Assembly (NCBI GenBank): GCA_964570285.1
Contig: CAZMXP010000046.1
Location: forward strand, 1-39,157
From: CAZMXP01 sp964570285
GTDB lineage: Bacteria; Planctomycetota; PLA2
Direction of reading: 5' to 3'
DNA: 39,157 bases
How positions within the stretch are numbered: position 1 is the stretch's first letter; each line of letters starts with the position of its first letter. The notes under the pieces are model-generated. The model saw nothing but the letters and a program-made list of their open reading frames with translations. It was not told the DNA's origin and did no database searches. Of this stretch, positions 7,890-15,545 are shown piece by piece. A program made the position numbers and the translations under genes.

Positions 7890-9039
7890 TGGTACTTTCC
7901 ATAGGGCAATCACGCTTCCGCGAAGGCCCGACCGCTCCTTCTTCCTCTGGGGCCCACGCAAGGCGGGCAAGTCATTTCTGCTCAAGAGCCTCTATCCGCG
8001 GGCCCACTGGATCGACCTCCTGAAGGGGGAGGAGTTCGTCCGGTACAGCGCCGAGCCGTGGCTTCTCCGCGAGGAAGTGAGCCATCGCTCTTCGAGACTC
8101 GTCGTGATCGACGAGGTCCAGAAGGTGCCCGCGTTGCTCGACGAAGTGCACTGGCTCATCGAGAACCGCGGGACGGTCTTCGTCCTGAGCGGATCGAGCG
8201 CCCGGAAGCTCGTCAGGGGAAAGGCGAACCTGCTCGGAGGGCGGGCCCTTAGGCACGAACTCCACGGGCTCGTCCATCCCGAGCTGGGCGAGAGGTTCGA
8301 TCTCCGGCGCCTGCTCAATCACGGGACGTTGCCCGATCACTATCTCGAAGAGGATGTCGCGCCGCTCCTCCGGGCCTATGTCTCCGACTACCTGAAGGAG
8401 GAGATCGCCGCCGAGGGCCTGGTCCGCAATCTGGCGACGTTCGCTAGTTTCCTCCGCGTCGCGGCACTCTCCGACACGGAGCAGGTCAACTTCTCGAACA
8501 TCGCGCGGGAGTGCGGGGTCTCCTCCCAGACGGTACGGGCACACTTCCAGATTCTCGAGGATACGCTGTTCGGCTCCTTTCTTCCCGCCTACGCGAAGCG
8601 ACCGAAGCGCCGCACCGTTCACGCGCCGAAGTTCTACTTCCACGACGTGGCCCCGGTGAACCTGCTGTGCAAGCGCGGCGCGATCGAGCCCGGTTCCGAG
8701 CTCTTCGGGAAGGCGCTCGAGAACCTCGTGCATCATGAGCTCTCGGCGTTCCGTTCCTACCGGATGCCGGATCTGGATCTCCGCTTCTGGCGGCTCAGTT
8801 CGGGCGCGGAGGTGGACTTCATTCTCGGCGACATGGAGGTCGGGATCGAGGTCAAGGCCACCAAGCGCGTCCTCGACCACCACATGAAGGGCCTGCGCGA
8901 GCTCCGCGCCGAGCACCCGCGCGTCAAGAGACTCATCCTCGTCTCGACCGAACCCCGCGGCCGCGTGACCGCCGACTCGATCCGCATCCTCCCGCTCGAG
9001 GAGTTCCTGCGCGCCCTCTGGGCGGGCGGTGTGATCTGA
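7876..9039 (+). CDS. AAA_14 / DUF4143-type ATPase, 387 aa
   Basis: Accessory ATPase of the family often annotated as ATP-binding protein DUF4143; its cellular role is unsettled. The P-loop GPRKAGKSFLL is near residue 26 and the Walker B LVVIDEVQKVP near 75. GSSARKL follows as a sensor-like segment. The middle of the protein carries a helix-turn-helix-like stretch (NIARECGVSSQTVRAHFQIL). The C-terminal DUF4143 part holds APKFYFHDVAPVN and a PD-(D/E)XK-like core (SGAEVDFILGDMEVGIEVKATK). The ATG at 7876 is the only possible start in frame, since a stop lies 21 nt upstream. There is no Shine-Dalgarno sequence. The neighbouring fragment of a relative and the AT-rich promoter suggest horizontal transfer. 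Confidence 0.85.
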   Translation: MQSSSGTFHRAITLPRRPDRSFFLWGPRKAGKSFLLKSLYPRAHWIDLLKGEEFVRYSAEPWLLREEVSHRSSRLVVIDEVQKVPALLDEVHWLIENRGTVFVLSGSSARKLVRGKANLLGGRALRHELHGLVHPELGERFDLRRLLNHGTLPDHYLEEDVAPLLRAYVSDYLKEEIAAEGLVRNLATFASFLRVAALSDTEQVNFSNIARECGVSSQTVRAHFQILEDTLFGSFLPAYAKRPKRRTVHAPKFYFHDVAPVNLLCKRGAIEPGSELFGKALENLVHHELSAFRSYRMPDLDLRFWRLSSGAEVDFILGDMEVGIEVKATKRVLDHHMKGLRELRAEHPRVKRLILVSTEPRGRVTADSIRILPLEEFLRALWAGGVI

Positions 9040-9069
9040 CCCCGTCCGGCCCAGGCGCCGGCACCATTG

Positions 9070-9124
9070 CGCAGCGCGGCCTTCGGCTGTCGCCGATTCG
9101 GTTGCGGCGTCAAGCCGCGCTGCG
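9070..9124. repeat. 55-bp palindromic interspersed repeat, copy 1
   Basis: It has perfect 11-bp terminal inverted repeats, CGCAGCGCGGC and GCCGCGCTGCG. Its reverse complement closely matches the copy at 34773-34827. It sits between two convergent genes (stops at 9039 and 9188) and may also serve as a bidirectional terminator. Confidence 0.75.
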
Positions 9125-9187
9125 GAGACTCTTCCCCGGCGTCACCGGCGGCACCTGCAAAGGAGCATATCCCACTTTGACATGCAG

Positions 9188-10969
9188 CTACGTCGCTCCC
9201 CCCCGCCCCTCGAGCTCCTGCCACCGCGCGTAGAGACGCTCCACCTCCGCGGCCGCCTCCGCGCGGCTCGTGGTCACCCGTTTCACCTCCGCGCTCGCGT
9301 AGAGCGCCGGATCGCCGAGTTGCGCGTCGAGCGCCGCGAGGCGCGCCTCCGCCTCGGCGATCGCGTCCGGCAGCGCGGCCAGCTCCTGCTTCTCCTTGTA
9401 GGTCAGTCTCGGGGCGGGCCTCTCCCGCGCTGGCGCAGACTTCCGGGGGTGTCGGGGGCCGCTCTCCTCTCGCATCCGGTCGATCAGGCTCGAAGCGTCG
9501 CCGGGGTGGTGGCGCACCGGGTCGCTGCCGTTGCAATAGAGGAGCTTGGTTGCTACGCGGTCGAGGAAGTAGCGGTCGTGGCTGACGACGAGCACCGAAC
9601 CCGCGAAGGCCACCAGCGCCTCCTCGAGCACGCGCAGCGTCATCAGGTCGAGGTCGTTGGTCGGCTCGTCGAGCACGAGGAGGTTGCCGCCCTGCAGCAG
9701 GAGCTTCGCAAGCAGCACGCGGTTGCGCTCGCCGCCGCTGAGCCTGCCGACCAGCGTCGGGAACATCTCGCGCGGGAAGAGGAAGCTGTCGAGGAAGCTC
9801 TCGACGCGGATGTCGCGCTCGCCGACGCGCACCCAGACGTTGCCGTCCCCGACCTCGCCGATCACGCTCCGCTCGGGCCTGAGGTCGCTGCGCGCCTGGT
9901 CGATATAGGCGAACTTCACCGTCGGGCCGATCTCCACCGTGCCCGAGTCGGGCGGCAGGAGCCCCATGCAGAGCTTGAGCAGCGTCGTCTTGCCGGCGCC
10001 GTTCGGGCCGACGATGCCGACCCGCTCGCCCGGGCCGATCGACAGGTCGAGCCCCTTGAAGAGGGACCACTTCGCCACCCCCTTCAGCACGATCCCCTTC
10101 GCGCCGAGCCGCGGCCCCGCCGGGATCGTGAACTCCGGCTCCGTGTCGACGACCTCCATCGCCCCCGCGACGAGCGCATCGTACTGCTGCAGCCGCGCCT
10201 TCGAACGGCGCCGCTGCGCCGGGGGCTTGCGCCTGAGCCACGCCGTCTCGCGCCGCAGCAGGTTCAGCCGCGACGCCTCCGAGGAGCGCTCCGCGGCCAT
10301 CCGCCCCGAACGCAGCACGAGGAACTCCTCGTAGCCGCCCTCGTAGGGGTAGATCTCGCCGCGGTCGATCTCGAGGATGCGCGTCGCGACCCGGTCGAGG
10401 AAGTAGCGGTCGTGCGTGACCATCAGCAGGGTCGCCTTCGACGAGAGCAGCCACCCCTCCAGCCAGTCGGTGACGATCGCATCGAGATGGTTGGTCGGCT
10501 CGTCGAGCAGCAGCAGGTCGGGCTCGCCGACGAGCAGGCGCGCGAGCGCGACGCGGCGCTTCTCGCCGCCGGAGAGCGTCGCGCACGACGCGTCGGGATC
10601 CGGCAGCCCGAGCCGCGAGATCATCGCCTCGGCGCGGTGCCGCTCCCCCCCGGCCCCCGGTTGCTCGGGGGGCGCTCCGCTTCGCTTCGCCCCCCCGGCC
10701 CCCCCCGAGACCGCCTGCCGGACGGAGAGCGCGCCGTCGATCTGCGGCTCCTGCTCCAGATAGCCGACGGTCGCCCCCTTGCGTGCGATGCGCATGCCCT
10801 CGTCGGCCTCGAGCATTCCGGCGACGATCCTGAGCAGCGTCGACTTGCCGCACCCGTTCGGGCCGACGAGCGCGATCCGGTCGCCCTCCTCGACCGCGAA
10901 CGAGACGCCGCGGAGCAGGTGGCGCTCGGCGTAGCTCTTGTGGATCTCTTGCAGGGAGACGAGCGCCAT
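9188..10969 (-). CDS. uup: ABC-F ATPase, Uup type, 593 aa
   Basis: Soluble duplicated ABC ATPase without membrane segments. ABC-F proteins act on the ribosome or, for Uup, affect replication-related processes. The first domain has GPNGCGKST at 36-44, LSGGE at 132-136 and LLLLDEPTNHLD near 153. The second has GPNGAGKTT, LSGGERNRV and LLVLDEPTNDLD. The C-terminal coiled-coil tail, LTYKEKQELAALPDAI onward, is the Uup signature. Residues of about 88-112 form a Gly/Pro/Arg-rich insertion encoded by a G/C-run palindrome. The ATG at 10969 starts directly at the family N-terminus MALVSLQEIHKSY; open frame upstream is antisense to the next gene and not coding. It diverges from the SUMF1 gene across 18 nt. 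Confidence 0.92.
   Translation of the reverse strand: MALVSLQEIHKSYAERHLLRGVSFAVEEGDRIALVGPNGCGKSTLLRIVAGMLEADEGMRIARKGATVGYLEQEPQIDGALSVRQAVSGGAGGAKRSGAPPEQPGAGGERHRAEAMISRLGLPDPDASCATLSGGEKRRVALARLLVGEPDLLLLDEPTNHLDAIVTDWLEGWLLSSKATLLMVTHDRYFLDRVATRILEIDRGEIYPYEGGYEEFLVLRSGRMAAERSSEASRLNLLRRETAWLRRKPPAQRRRSKARLQQYDALVAGAMEVVDTEPEFTIPAGPRLGAKGIVLKGVAKWSLFKGLDLSIGPGERVGIVGPNGAGKTTLLKLCMGLLPPDSGTVEIGPTVKFAYIDQARSDLRPERSVIGEVGDGNVWVRVGERDIRVESFLDSFLFPREMFPTLVGRLSGGERNRVLLAKLLLQGGNLLVLDEPTNDLDLMTLRVLEEALVAFAGSVLVVSHDRYFLDRVATKLLYCNGSDPVRHHPGDASSLIDRMREESGPRHPRKSAPARERPAPRLTYKEKQELAALPDAIAEAEARLAALDAQLGDPALYASAEVKRVTTSRAEAAAEVERLYARWQELEGRGGAT
10667..10695. repeat. G/C-run palindrome inside uup
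   Basis: GGGGGGCG at 10667-10674 and CGCCCCCC at 10688-10695 form a perfect 8-bp inverted repeat around a 13-nt spacer. More C- and G-runs flank it (10641-10660 and 10696-10708). It encodes the low-complexity insertion of Uup in frame. Confidence 0.6.
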
Positions 10970-10974
10970 GGGCG

Positions 10975-10980
10975 TAGGAT
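10975..10980 (+). promoter_or_regulatory. Putative -10 element TAGGAT, leaderless start
   Basis: TAGGAT is exactly 7 nt before the ATG at 10988. It lies in the 18-nt gap between divergent start codons. No ribosome binding site is seen. Confidence 0.5.
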
Positions 10981-10987
10981 GGTAACG

Positions 10988-12223
10988 ATGCGCATGCTGA
11001 CATGCCTGCTTTGCGTCGCGGCGATGGCCGCGGCGGAGGATCTGCTCTACCTCGGCCTCAACGACAAGGGGGCCGAGGAGTGGTTCCGCGCCCGCGACGG
11101 CGCCGTGGTCGTGCGCGTGCCCGGCGGCAGGTTCGCGCGGCGGCCCTACGAGGGGCGTGTCGCCGTCGAGGCGCCGGTGCGGGTGGAGGTGCCCTCCTTC
11201 TTCATCGACAAGCACGAGGTCACCAACGCGCAGTTCGCGCGCTTCCTGTTCGCGGCCGGGCGCGACCCGGCCGGCGGATTCGTGCTGCCGCCCGGCCGCG
11301 AACAGTATCCGGTGACGCGTCTCACCGGCGAGGAGGCGCTCGCCTTTGCCGAGTGGGTGGGCGGCTACATCCCCGCCGCGGTCGAGTGGGAGAAGGCCGC
11401 GTCGGGACCGGACGGGCTGCTCTACCCGTGGGGGGACGCCGAGCCCGATGCCACACTGGCAAACTTCGCGCGGCCGGGCCTGCGCGGGCTGATGGCGGTG
11501 GGCTCGTTTCCGCTTGGCGCGTCGCCCTACGGATGCCTCGACATGGCGGGCAACGCCTACGAGAGGGTCATGACAGGGGGCCGCGGGGGGGCGATGGCGC
11601 CCACCATGATCAAAGGCGGGTCGTGGCTGTCGCCGCACCCGCTCAACCTGCGCGTGCTCGACCTCTGCATGCAGCCGGTGGGGGTGGCCGAGGGGAGCGT
11701 CGGCTTCCGCTGCGCGATGCGCGACGCCGAGCCCGGCCGCCCCACGCGCGAGCGTGAGACGCCCGTGGTGCTGAGGCTGGCCACCGGCTGGGAGGAGGCG
11801 GTCGCCGAGGCGGGCAAGCGCAAGGTGCCGATCTTCCTCTCGCTGCAGTACGACACCTGCGGCCAGTGCGACCGCACGCGCGCGCAGCTCTTCCGCGACC
11901 CGCGCTTCGTCGCCTATTGCAACGCGCACATGGTCGTCGCCGTCGGCCACAAGCCCGGCGACGCCGCGGGGGAGCCCCACCCCGAGAATCCGGACGGCAC
12001 CTGCACGCTCTACCCCGGCCTCGAGTGCTGGCATCACGAGGCGATCTTCAACAGGGCGCTGCCGGTGGTCGGCCGCTTCGACGTGAGCCCGGGCAACTTC
12101 GTGCTCGCCCCCGGCGGCACGCGGATCCTCGTGCGCGAACGCGACCTTCCGAAGTGGGGCGACCCGGTCGATGCGTACCTCGCGATGTTCGAGCGCGCGC
12201 GGCAGTCCGCAGCGGAGAAATGA
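10988..12223 (+). CDS. Exported SUMF1-domain protein fused to a thioredoxin-like domain, 411 aa
   Basis: The signal peptide is at residues 1-16 (MRMLTCLLCVAAMAAA). Residues of about 60-250 are a formylglycine-generating-enzyme-like (SUMF1) domain: FFIDKHEVTNAQFARFL, PAAVEWEKAASGPDGLLYPWGD, GCLDMAGNAYE and the end motif GSVGFRCA. The usual GGSW-L-C position carries Ser (GGSWLSPH), so the catalytic Cys pair of true FGE is missing and sulfatase activation is unlikely. Residues of about 265-405 resemble a thioredoxin-like fold (VPIFLSLQYDTCGQCDRT), with a CGQC motif that could be redox active. ATG 10988 is preferred over ATG 10994 because TAGGAT lies 7 nt upstream. A substrate or ligand cannot be named. 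Confidence 0.82.
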   Translation: MRMLTCLLCVAAMAAAEDLLYLGLNDKGAEEWFRARDGAVVVRVPGGRFARRPYEGRVAVEAPVRVEVPSFFIDKHEVTNAQFARFLFAAGRDPAGGFVLPPGREQYPVTRLTGEEALAFAEWVGGYIPAAVEWEKAASGPDGLLYPWGDAEPDATLANFARPGLRGLMAVGSFPLGASPYGCLDMAGNAYERVMTGGRGGAMAPTMIKGGSWLSPHPLNLRVLDLCMQPVGVAEGSVGFRCAMRDAEPGRPTRERETPVVLRLATGWEEAVAEAGKRKVPIFLSLQYDTCGQCDRTRAQLFRDPRFVAYCNAHMVVAVGHKPGDAAGEPHPENPDGTCTLYPGLECWHHEAIFNRALPVVGRFDVSPGNFVLAPGGTRILVRERDLPKWGDPVDAYLAMFERARQSAAEK

Positions 12224-12236
12224 TCCCGGCGCCCGG

Positions 12237-12242
12237 TATGCT
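12237..12242 (+). promoter_or_regulatory. Putative -10 element TATGCT, leaderless start
   Basis: TATGCT is 7 nt before the ATG at 12250. It overlaps an in-frame ATG at 12238, which would otherwise be taken as the start. This favours 12250 as the real start. Confidence 0.5.
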
Positions 12243-12249
12243 GGTGCGG

Positions 12250-12711
12250 ATGCCGACCCGTCTGCTCCCCCTCCTGCTGCTCGCCGCCGGCTGCCAGTGC
12301 TGCCGCGGCCTCTCCGCGGCCGACGACGCCGCCATCCGCGAACGGTCCCTCGCGTGGACGGCCGCGGCCAACGCCGGTGACCACGCGGCGCTCGCCGCGC
12401 TCTACACCGAGGATGCGGCGCTGCTGCCCCCCAACAGCCCGACGGTGAAGGGGCGGGCCGCCGTGGGCGACTTCATGTCGAAGCTGCCGCCGATCTCCGG
12501 CATGAAGCTGACGCCGGTCGAGATCAAGGGGGCCCGGGGGCTCGCCTACGTCTGGGGCGACTACGTGATGACGCTGACGGTCCCTGGGGCGGGCGCGCCG
12601 GTGCAGGACCGCGGCAAGTACGTCGAGATCTGGCGGAGGGGCGAGGACGGCGCCTGGGCGATCCACCGCGACATCTTCAACTCGGACCTCCCGGCGGCTC
12701 CCGGCCACTGA
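12250..12711 (+). CDS. SnoaL-like / DUF4440-type lipoprotein, 153 aa
   Basis: The N-terminus MPTRLLPLLLLAAGC is a lipoprotein signal with lipobox LAAGC. The rest is an NTF2-like alpha/beta barrel of the SnoaL / DUF4440 kind: WTAAANAGDHAALAALYTEDAALLPPN, then VKGRAAVGDFM and GKYVEIWRRGEDGAWAIHRDIFNSD. Such proteins may be ketosteroid-isomerase-like enzymes or ligand binders; nothing here points to a substrate. A start at 12238 is possible but would put the ATG inside the -10 box and add MLVR in front of the signal. The gene is followed after 5 nt by a GNAT gene, so they may form one transcript. Confidence 0.82.
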   Translation: MPTRLLPLLLLAAGCQCCRGLSAADDAAIRERSLAWTAAANAGDHAALAALYTEDAALLPPNSPTVKGRAAVGDFMSKLPPISGMKLTPVEIKGARGLAYVWGDYVMTLTVPGAGAPVQDRGKYVEIWRRGEDGAWAIHRDIFNSDLPAAPGH

Positions 12712-12716
12712 CGGGG

Positions 12717-13202
12717 ATGGCCGTCACGCTGCGCAACGATCTGAGGCCGGGGGACATCGGCCGGATCGTCATGCTGCACGGCGTGATCTACGCCCGCGAA
12801 CAGGGGTGGGACGCGACCTTCGAGGCCTACGTCGCCGGGCCGCTCGCCGAGTTCGCGTTGCGCCGCGGCGACCGCGACCGCCTCTGGATCGCCGAGGACG
12901 GCGACCGCGTCGTCGGCTGCATCGCGATCGTGGAGGCGGCACCGGCACGCGCCCAGTTGCGGTGGTTCCTCGTCGATCCGGCCGCGCGCGGGCGGGGGCT
13001 CGGCCGGAGGCTTCTCGGCCTCGCGGTCGCGTTCTGCGAGGAGAGCGGGTACGGGACGGTCTTCCTCTGGACGGTCGGGGCCCTCGCCGCCGCGGCACGC
13101 CTCTACCGCGCCGCGGGATTCCGGCTCGCGGAGACGAAGCCCGCGCGCCTCTGGGGGGCGGAGGTCGTCGAGGAGCGCTACGAGAGGGCGCTGCGCGCGT
13201 GA
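12717..13202 (+). CDS. GNAT-family N-acetyltransferase, 161 aa
   Basis: It has the acetyl-CoA-dependent acetyltransferase fold. The central acetyl-CoA-binding motif is visible as LRWFLVDPAARGRGLGRRLLGLA (R/Q-x-x-G-x-G/A), and the C-terminal part reads LYRAAGFRLAETKPARLWG. The N-terminus LRPGDIGRIVMLHGVIYAREQGW is typical of the MarR-associated GNAT type, but no MarR domain is attached. The acceptor substrate cannot be read from sequence. GGGG precedes the ATG as a weak ribosome binding site. Its stop overlaps the GTG start of the ADP-ribosylglycohydrolase by 4 nt (GTGA), so the two are translationally coupled. Confidence 0.88.
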   Translation: MAVTLRNDLRPGDIGRIVMLHGVIYAREQGWDATFEAYVAGPLAEFALRRGDRDRLWIAEDGDRVVGCIAIVEAAPARAQLRWFLVDPAARGRGLGRRLLGLAVAFCEESGYGTVFLWTVGALAAAARLYRAAGFRLAETKPARLWGAEVVEERYERALRA

Positions 13203-14065
13203 GCGGCCCCGACCGCTACCGCGGATGCCTCCTCGGCCTCGCCGTCGGCGACGCGATCGGCGCCACGCTCGAGTTCAAGCCGCGCGGCACCTTCGCGCCG
13301 ATCACCGACATGGTCGGCGGCGGGCCCCACCGCCTCGCGCCCGGGCAGTGGACCGACGACACGAGCATGGCGCTCTGCCTCGCCGACAGCCTCGTTGCGT
13401 GCGACGGCTTCGACGCCGACGACCAGATGCGGCGCTACTGCCGCTGGCAGGCCGAGGGCTACCGGAGCAGCACGGGCCGCTGCTTCGACATCGGGACGAC
13501 GACGCGGCGGGCGCTCGATGCCTACCGCGCCACGGGCGACCCCTACTCCGGCCCGACCGACCCGCACAGCGCGGGCAACGGTTGCATCATGCGCCTCGCC
13601 CCGGTCGCGATCTTCTTCCACGGCGATCCGGTCGCCGCCGAGCACCACGCGGTGCAGAGCGCGCGCACGACCCATGGCGCGGCCACATGCCTCGAGGCCT
13701 GCCGTCGCTTCGCGGGCATCCTCCACCGGGCGCTCGACGGGTGTCCGAAGGAGGCGGTGCTCGCCGGAGGCGACTACCGGGATTGCGATGCGGAGGGGGT
13801 CCGGGGGACCGGCTACGTCGTGGAGAGCCTCCACGCCGCGCTCTGGTGCTTTGCGCGCGCCGACACGTTCGAGGAGGCGGTGTTGCGGGCCGCCAACCTC
13901 GGGGACGACGCCGACACCACCGCCGCCGTCTGCGGGCAGGTCGCGGGGGCCCACTTTGGCGAGCGGGCGATCCCCGCGCATTGGCTCGATCGCCTGGCGA
14001 TGGCCGCGGAGATCCGTGACCTCGCCGATCGCCTGCGTGCGCCGCGAGAAGGGAGCCGTCCATGA
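13199..14065 (+). CDS. ADP-ribosylglycohydrolase family protein, 288 aa
   Basis: DraG/ARH-type hydrolase that removes ADP-ribose from proteins or other acceptors using a binuclear metal centre. Family motifs are GCLLGLAVGDAIGATLEF at 9-26, WTDDTSMALCLADSL at 51-65 (metal-binding D53, D54), GNGCIMRLAPVA at 127-138 and NLGDDADTTAAVCGQVAGA at 233-251 (D236, D237, D239). All expected metal ligands appear to be present. The GTG start at 13199 gives the canonical short N-terminus and a 4-nt overlap with the GNAT gene. Its stop overlaps the next start by 4 nt (ATGA). The coupled partners suggest a shared modification or demodification role, but this is speculative. Confidence 0.92.
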   Translation: MSGPDRYRGCLLGLAVGDAIGATLEFKPRGTFAPITDMVGGGPHRLAPGQWTDDTSMALCLADSLVACDGFDADDQMRRYCRWQAEGYRSSTGRCFDIGTTTRRALDAYRATGDPYSGPTDPHSAGNGCIMRLAPVAIFFHGDPVAAEHHAVQSARTTHGAATCLEACRRFAGILHRALDGCPKEAVLAGGDYRDCDAEGVRGTGYVVESLHAALWCFARADTFEEAVLRAANLGDDADTTAAVCGQVAGAHFGERAIPAHWLDRLAMAAEIRDLADRLRAPREGSRP

Positions 14066-14424
14066 CCGGAGCGCCGATGCCCTACCTGCCCCAGATCCGG
14101 GGGGGCCGCCCGCTGATGGCGCGCAAGATCGGGGAGTACCGCCTGCTAATGCTCGGGGATCTCGAGTCCCCGGGGAGCGTCCAGTACCTCTTCGTACTCG
14201 CGGTCTTCCGCGGCGAGGAGAAGATCCCCTGCTTCTGCGTCGCGTCGGAGAAGAACATGCTGCACGGCAAGGGGATGCCCGGAACCGGGTCGCACTTCCT
14301 CGGCGTGTTCCCCGGCGAGGGCCACCTCAACCTCGGCGCATCCGACGATTGGGCCGACCCGCAGAAGTTCGCCGTGCGCGCGCTCGAGGTCTGCCGGCAG
14401 CATCTTGGTCTGCCGCCGGGTTGA
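14062..14424 (+). CDS. Conserved-looking hypothetical protein, 120 aa
   Basis: I do not recognise this family. The protein is small, without signal peptide or membrane segment. It contains YRLLMLGDLESPGSVQYLFVLAVF (predicted beta strands), KIPCFCVASEKN with a Cys-x-Cys, and FLGVFPGEGHLNLGASDDWAD. The mixture of strands and helices, the normal amino-acid composition and the ATGA overlap with the ADP-ribosylglycohydrolase stop support a real gene. Met6 and Met19 are possible later starts. It is the third member of a coupled GNAT / ADP-ribosylglycohydrolase / unknown set. Confidence 0.75.
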   Translation: MTGAPMPYLPQIRGGRPLMARKIGEYRLLMLGDLESPGSVQYLFVLAVFRGEEKIPCFCVASEKNMLHGKGMPGTGSHFLGVFPGEGHLNLGASDDWADPQKFAVRALEVCRQHLGLPPG

Positions 14425-14478
14425 GCGCCGCTGAAGGCGGGGCGGCCGGAAAGCCGACAGGGCTTGCGGAGGTGGAGG

Positions 14479-14961
14479 ATGGCGCGAGTCGCCCCGCTGC
14501 TGTTGATTGCGCTCGTGGGGACCGGGTGCTCCGCCGTCGCCGCCTTCGCGAGCAGGCCGCGCGACCTCTCGGTGCTTCGCGTCGGCGCCGGCCGGCGCGC
14601 CGTCGAGACGCATCTCGGCAGGCCGAAGGCGGTCGAGGCCTGCGAGGGCGGTGCGCGCGCGACCTATCGCGTGCGCGTGCTGGACCCGGAGGGGCCTCGC
14701 GTGCCCTCGGCGGCGGCCAACCTGGGGATCGCCGGCGGGCTCGCGACCTCCACCGGGCTCGCGGTCGCCCGCGGATGCCGCGACCTCGAGCCCCTCGACC
14801 GCGCGGCGGGCGTCGTCGCCGGCGCCGCGACCTTCGTGGCGGCCGACCTCTTCCTCGCGGCGAGAACGGTCGTGCGCGCGGGCCAGCATCCGCGATGCGA
14901 AGTCGTCGTCGAGTACGGCGCGGACGGTGCCGTGAGGAGTTACGACGTCCGGCAGCGATAA
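14479..14961 (+). CDS. Small lipoprotein, 160 aa, SmpA/OmlA-like start
   Basis: A lipoprotein signal, MARVAPLLLIALVGTGC, is followed by LSVLRVGAGRRAVETHLGRP. This resembles the G-x-x-R-x-x-V-x-x-x-LG-x-P pattern of SmpA/OmlA-type lipoproteins (weak inference). The middle, residues of about 75-130, is Gly/Ala-rich and moderately hydrophobic, possibly membrane associated. The C-terminus ends in a beta-strand-like VEYGADGAVRSYDV. ATG 14479 is chosen over a TTG at 14464 because GGAGG lies 6 nt upstream and the signal peptide begins here. The function is unknown. Confidence 0.75.
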   Translation: MARVAPLLLIALVGTGCSAVAAFASRPRDLSVLRVGAGRRAVETHLGRPKAVEACEGGARATYRVRVLDPEGPRVPSAAANLGIAGGLATSTGLAVARGCRDLEPLDRAAGVVAGAATFVAADLFLAARTVVRAGQHPRCEVVVEYGADGAVRSYDVRQR

Positions 14962-14969
14962 TCCCCGGC

Positions 14970-15545
14970 GTGGAAACCCTGGTCCCGCCCGACCGCTTCG
15001 CGACGCCCGACTTCCTGATCCGCAGCTACGAGTGCGGCGACGGCGCCGCGCTGCAGGAGGCCACCGTCTCCTCCTACGACCATCTGCGCCGCTTCATGCC
15101 GTGGGCGCGCGAGCGGCAGACCGTGGCGGAGGCCGAGGAGGTCGTGCGCCAGGCGCGCGGGCGCTGGCTGCTGTCCACCGACTTCACGCTCGGCCTCTTC
15201 TCGCCGGACGGTCGCGAGGTGTGGGGCGGATGCGGCTACCACCTGCGCGAGGGGCCGCTCTCGTCGCTCTCGGCGGAGATCGGCATGTGGATCCGCGCAA
15301 GCCGGACCGGGCAGGGGCTGGGGACGGACGCGCTGAAGGCGCTCCTCGAGTGGGGCTTCACGGGATGGCCGTGGGAGAAGCTCTCATGGCGATGCGACAC
15401 GCGCAACGCGGCGAGCATCCGCGTCGCCGAGAAGGCGGGCATGCGCCGCGAAGGGGTGCTCGTCTCGAACGCCATCGCCGTCGACGGCGTGCGACGCGAC
15501 ACCTGCTGCTACGGCCTGACGCGCGGCGAGTACCGCGCGCGCTAA
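14970..15545 (+). CDS. RimJ/RimL-type GNAT acetyltransferase, 191 aa
   Basis: Acetyltransferase of the ribosomal-protein-alanine N-acetyltransferase type. The characteristic order is visible: FLIRSYECGDGAALQEA, LRRFMPWARERQTVAEAEEVV, WGGCGYHLREG, AEIGMWIRASRTGQGLGTDAL (acetyl-CoA-binding loop) and RCDTRNAASIRVAEKAGMRREG. RimJ/RimL relatives also modify other small molecules or proteins, so the substrate is open. The GTG start at 14970 is the best candidate, giving a normal N-terminus 8 nt after the preceding lipoprotein. The 3' end overlaps the convergent hydrolase by 4 nt. Confidence 0.88.
   Translation: METLVPPDRFATPDFLIRSYECGDGAALQEATVSSYDHLRRFMPWARERQTVAEAEEVVRQARGRWLLSTDFTLGLFSPDGREVWGGCGYHLREGPLSSLSAEIGMWIRASRTGQGLGTDALKALLEWGFTGWPWEKLSWRCDTRNAASIRVAEKAGMRREGVLVSNAIAVDGVRRDTCCYGLTRGEYRAR

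Noticed and set aside
12238..12240. ATG 12238 as start of the SnoaL-like lipoprotein
   Set aside because: It lies within the TATGCT box. The ATG at 12250 gives a cleaner lipoprotein signal and the 7-nt leaderless spacing seen at other genes.
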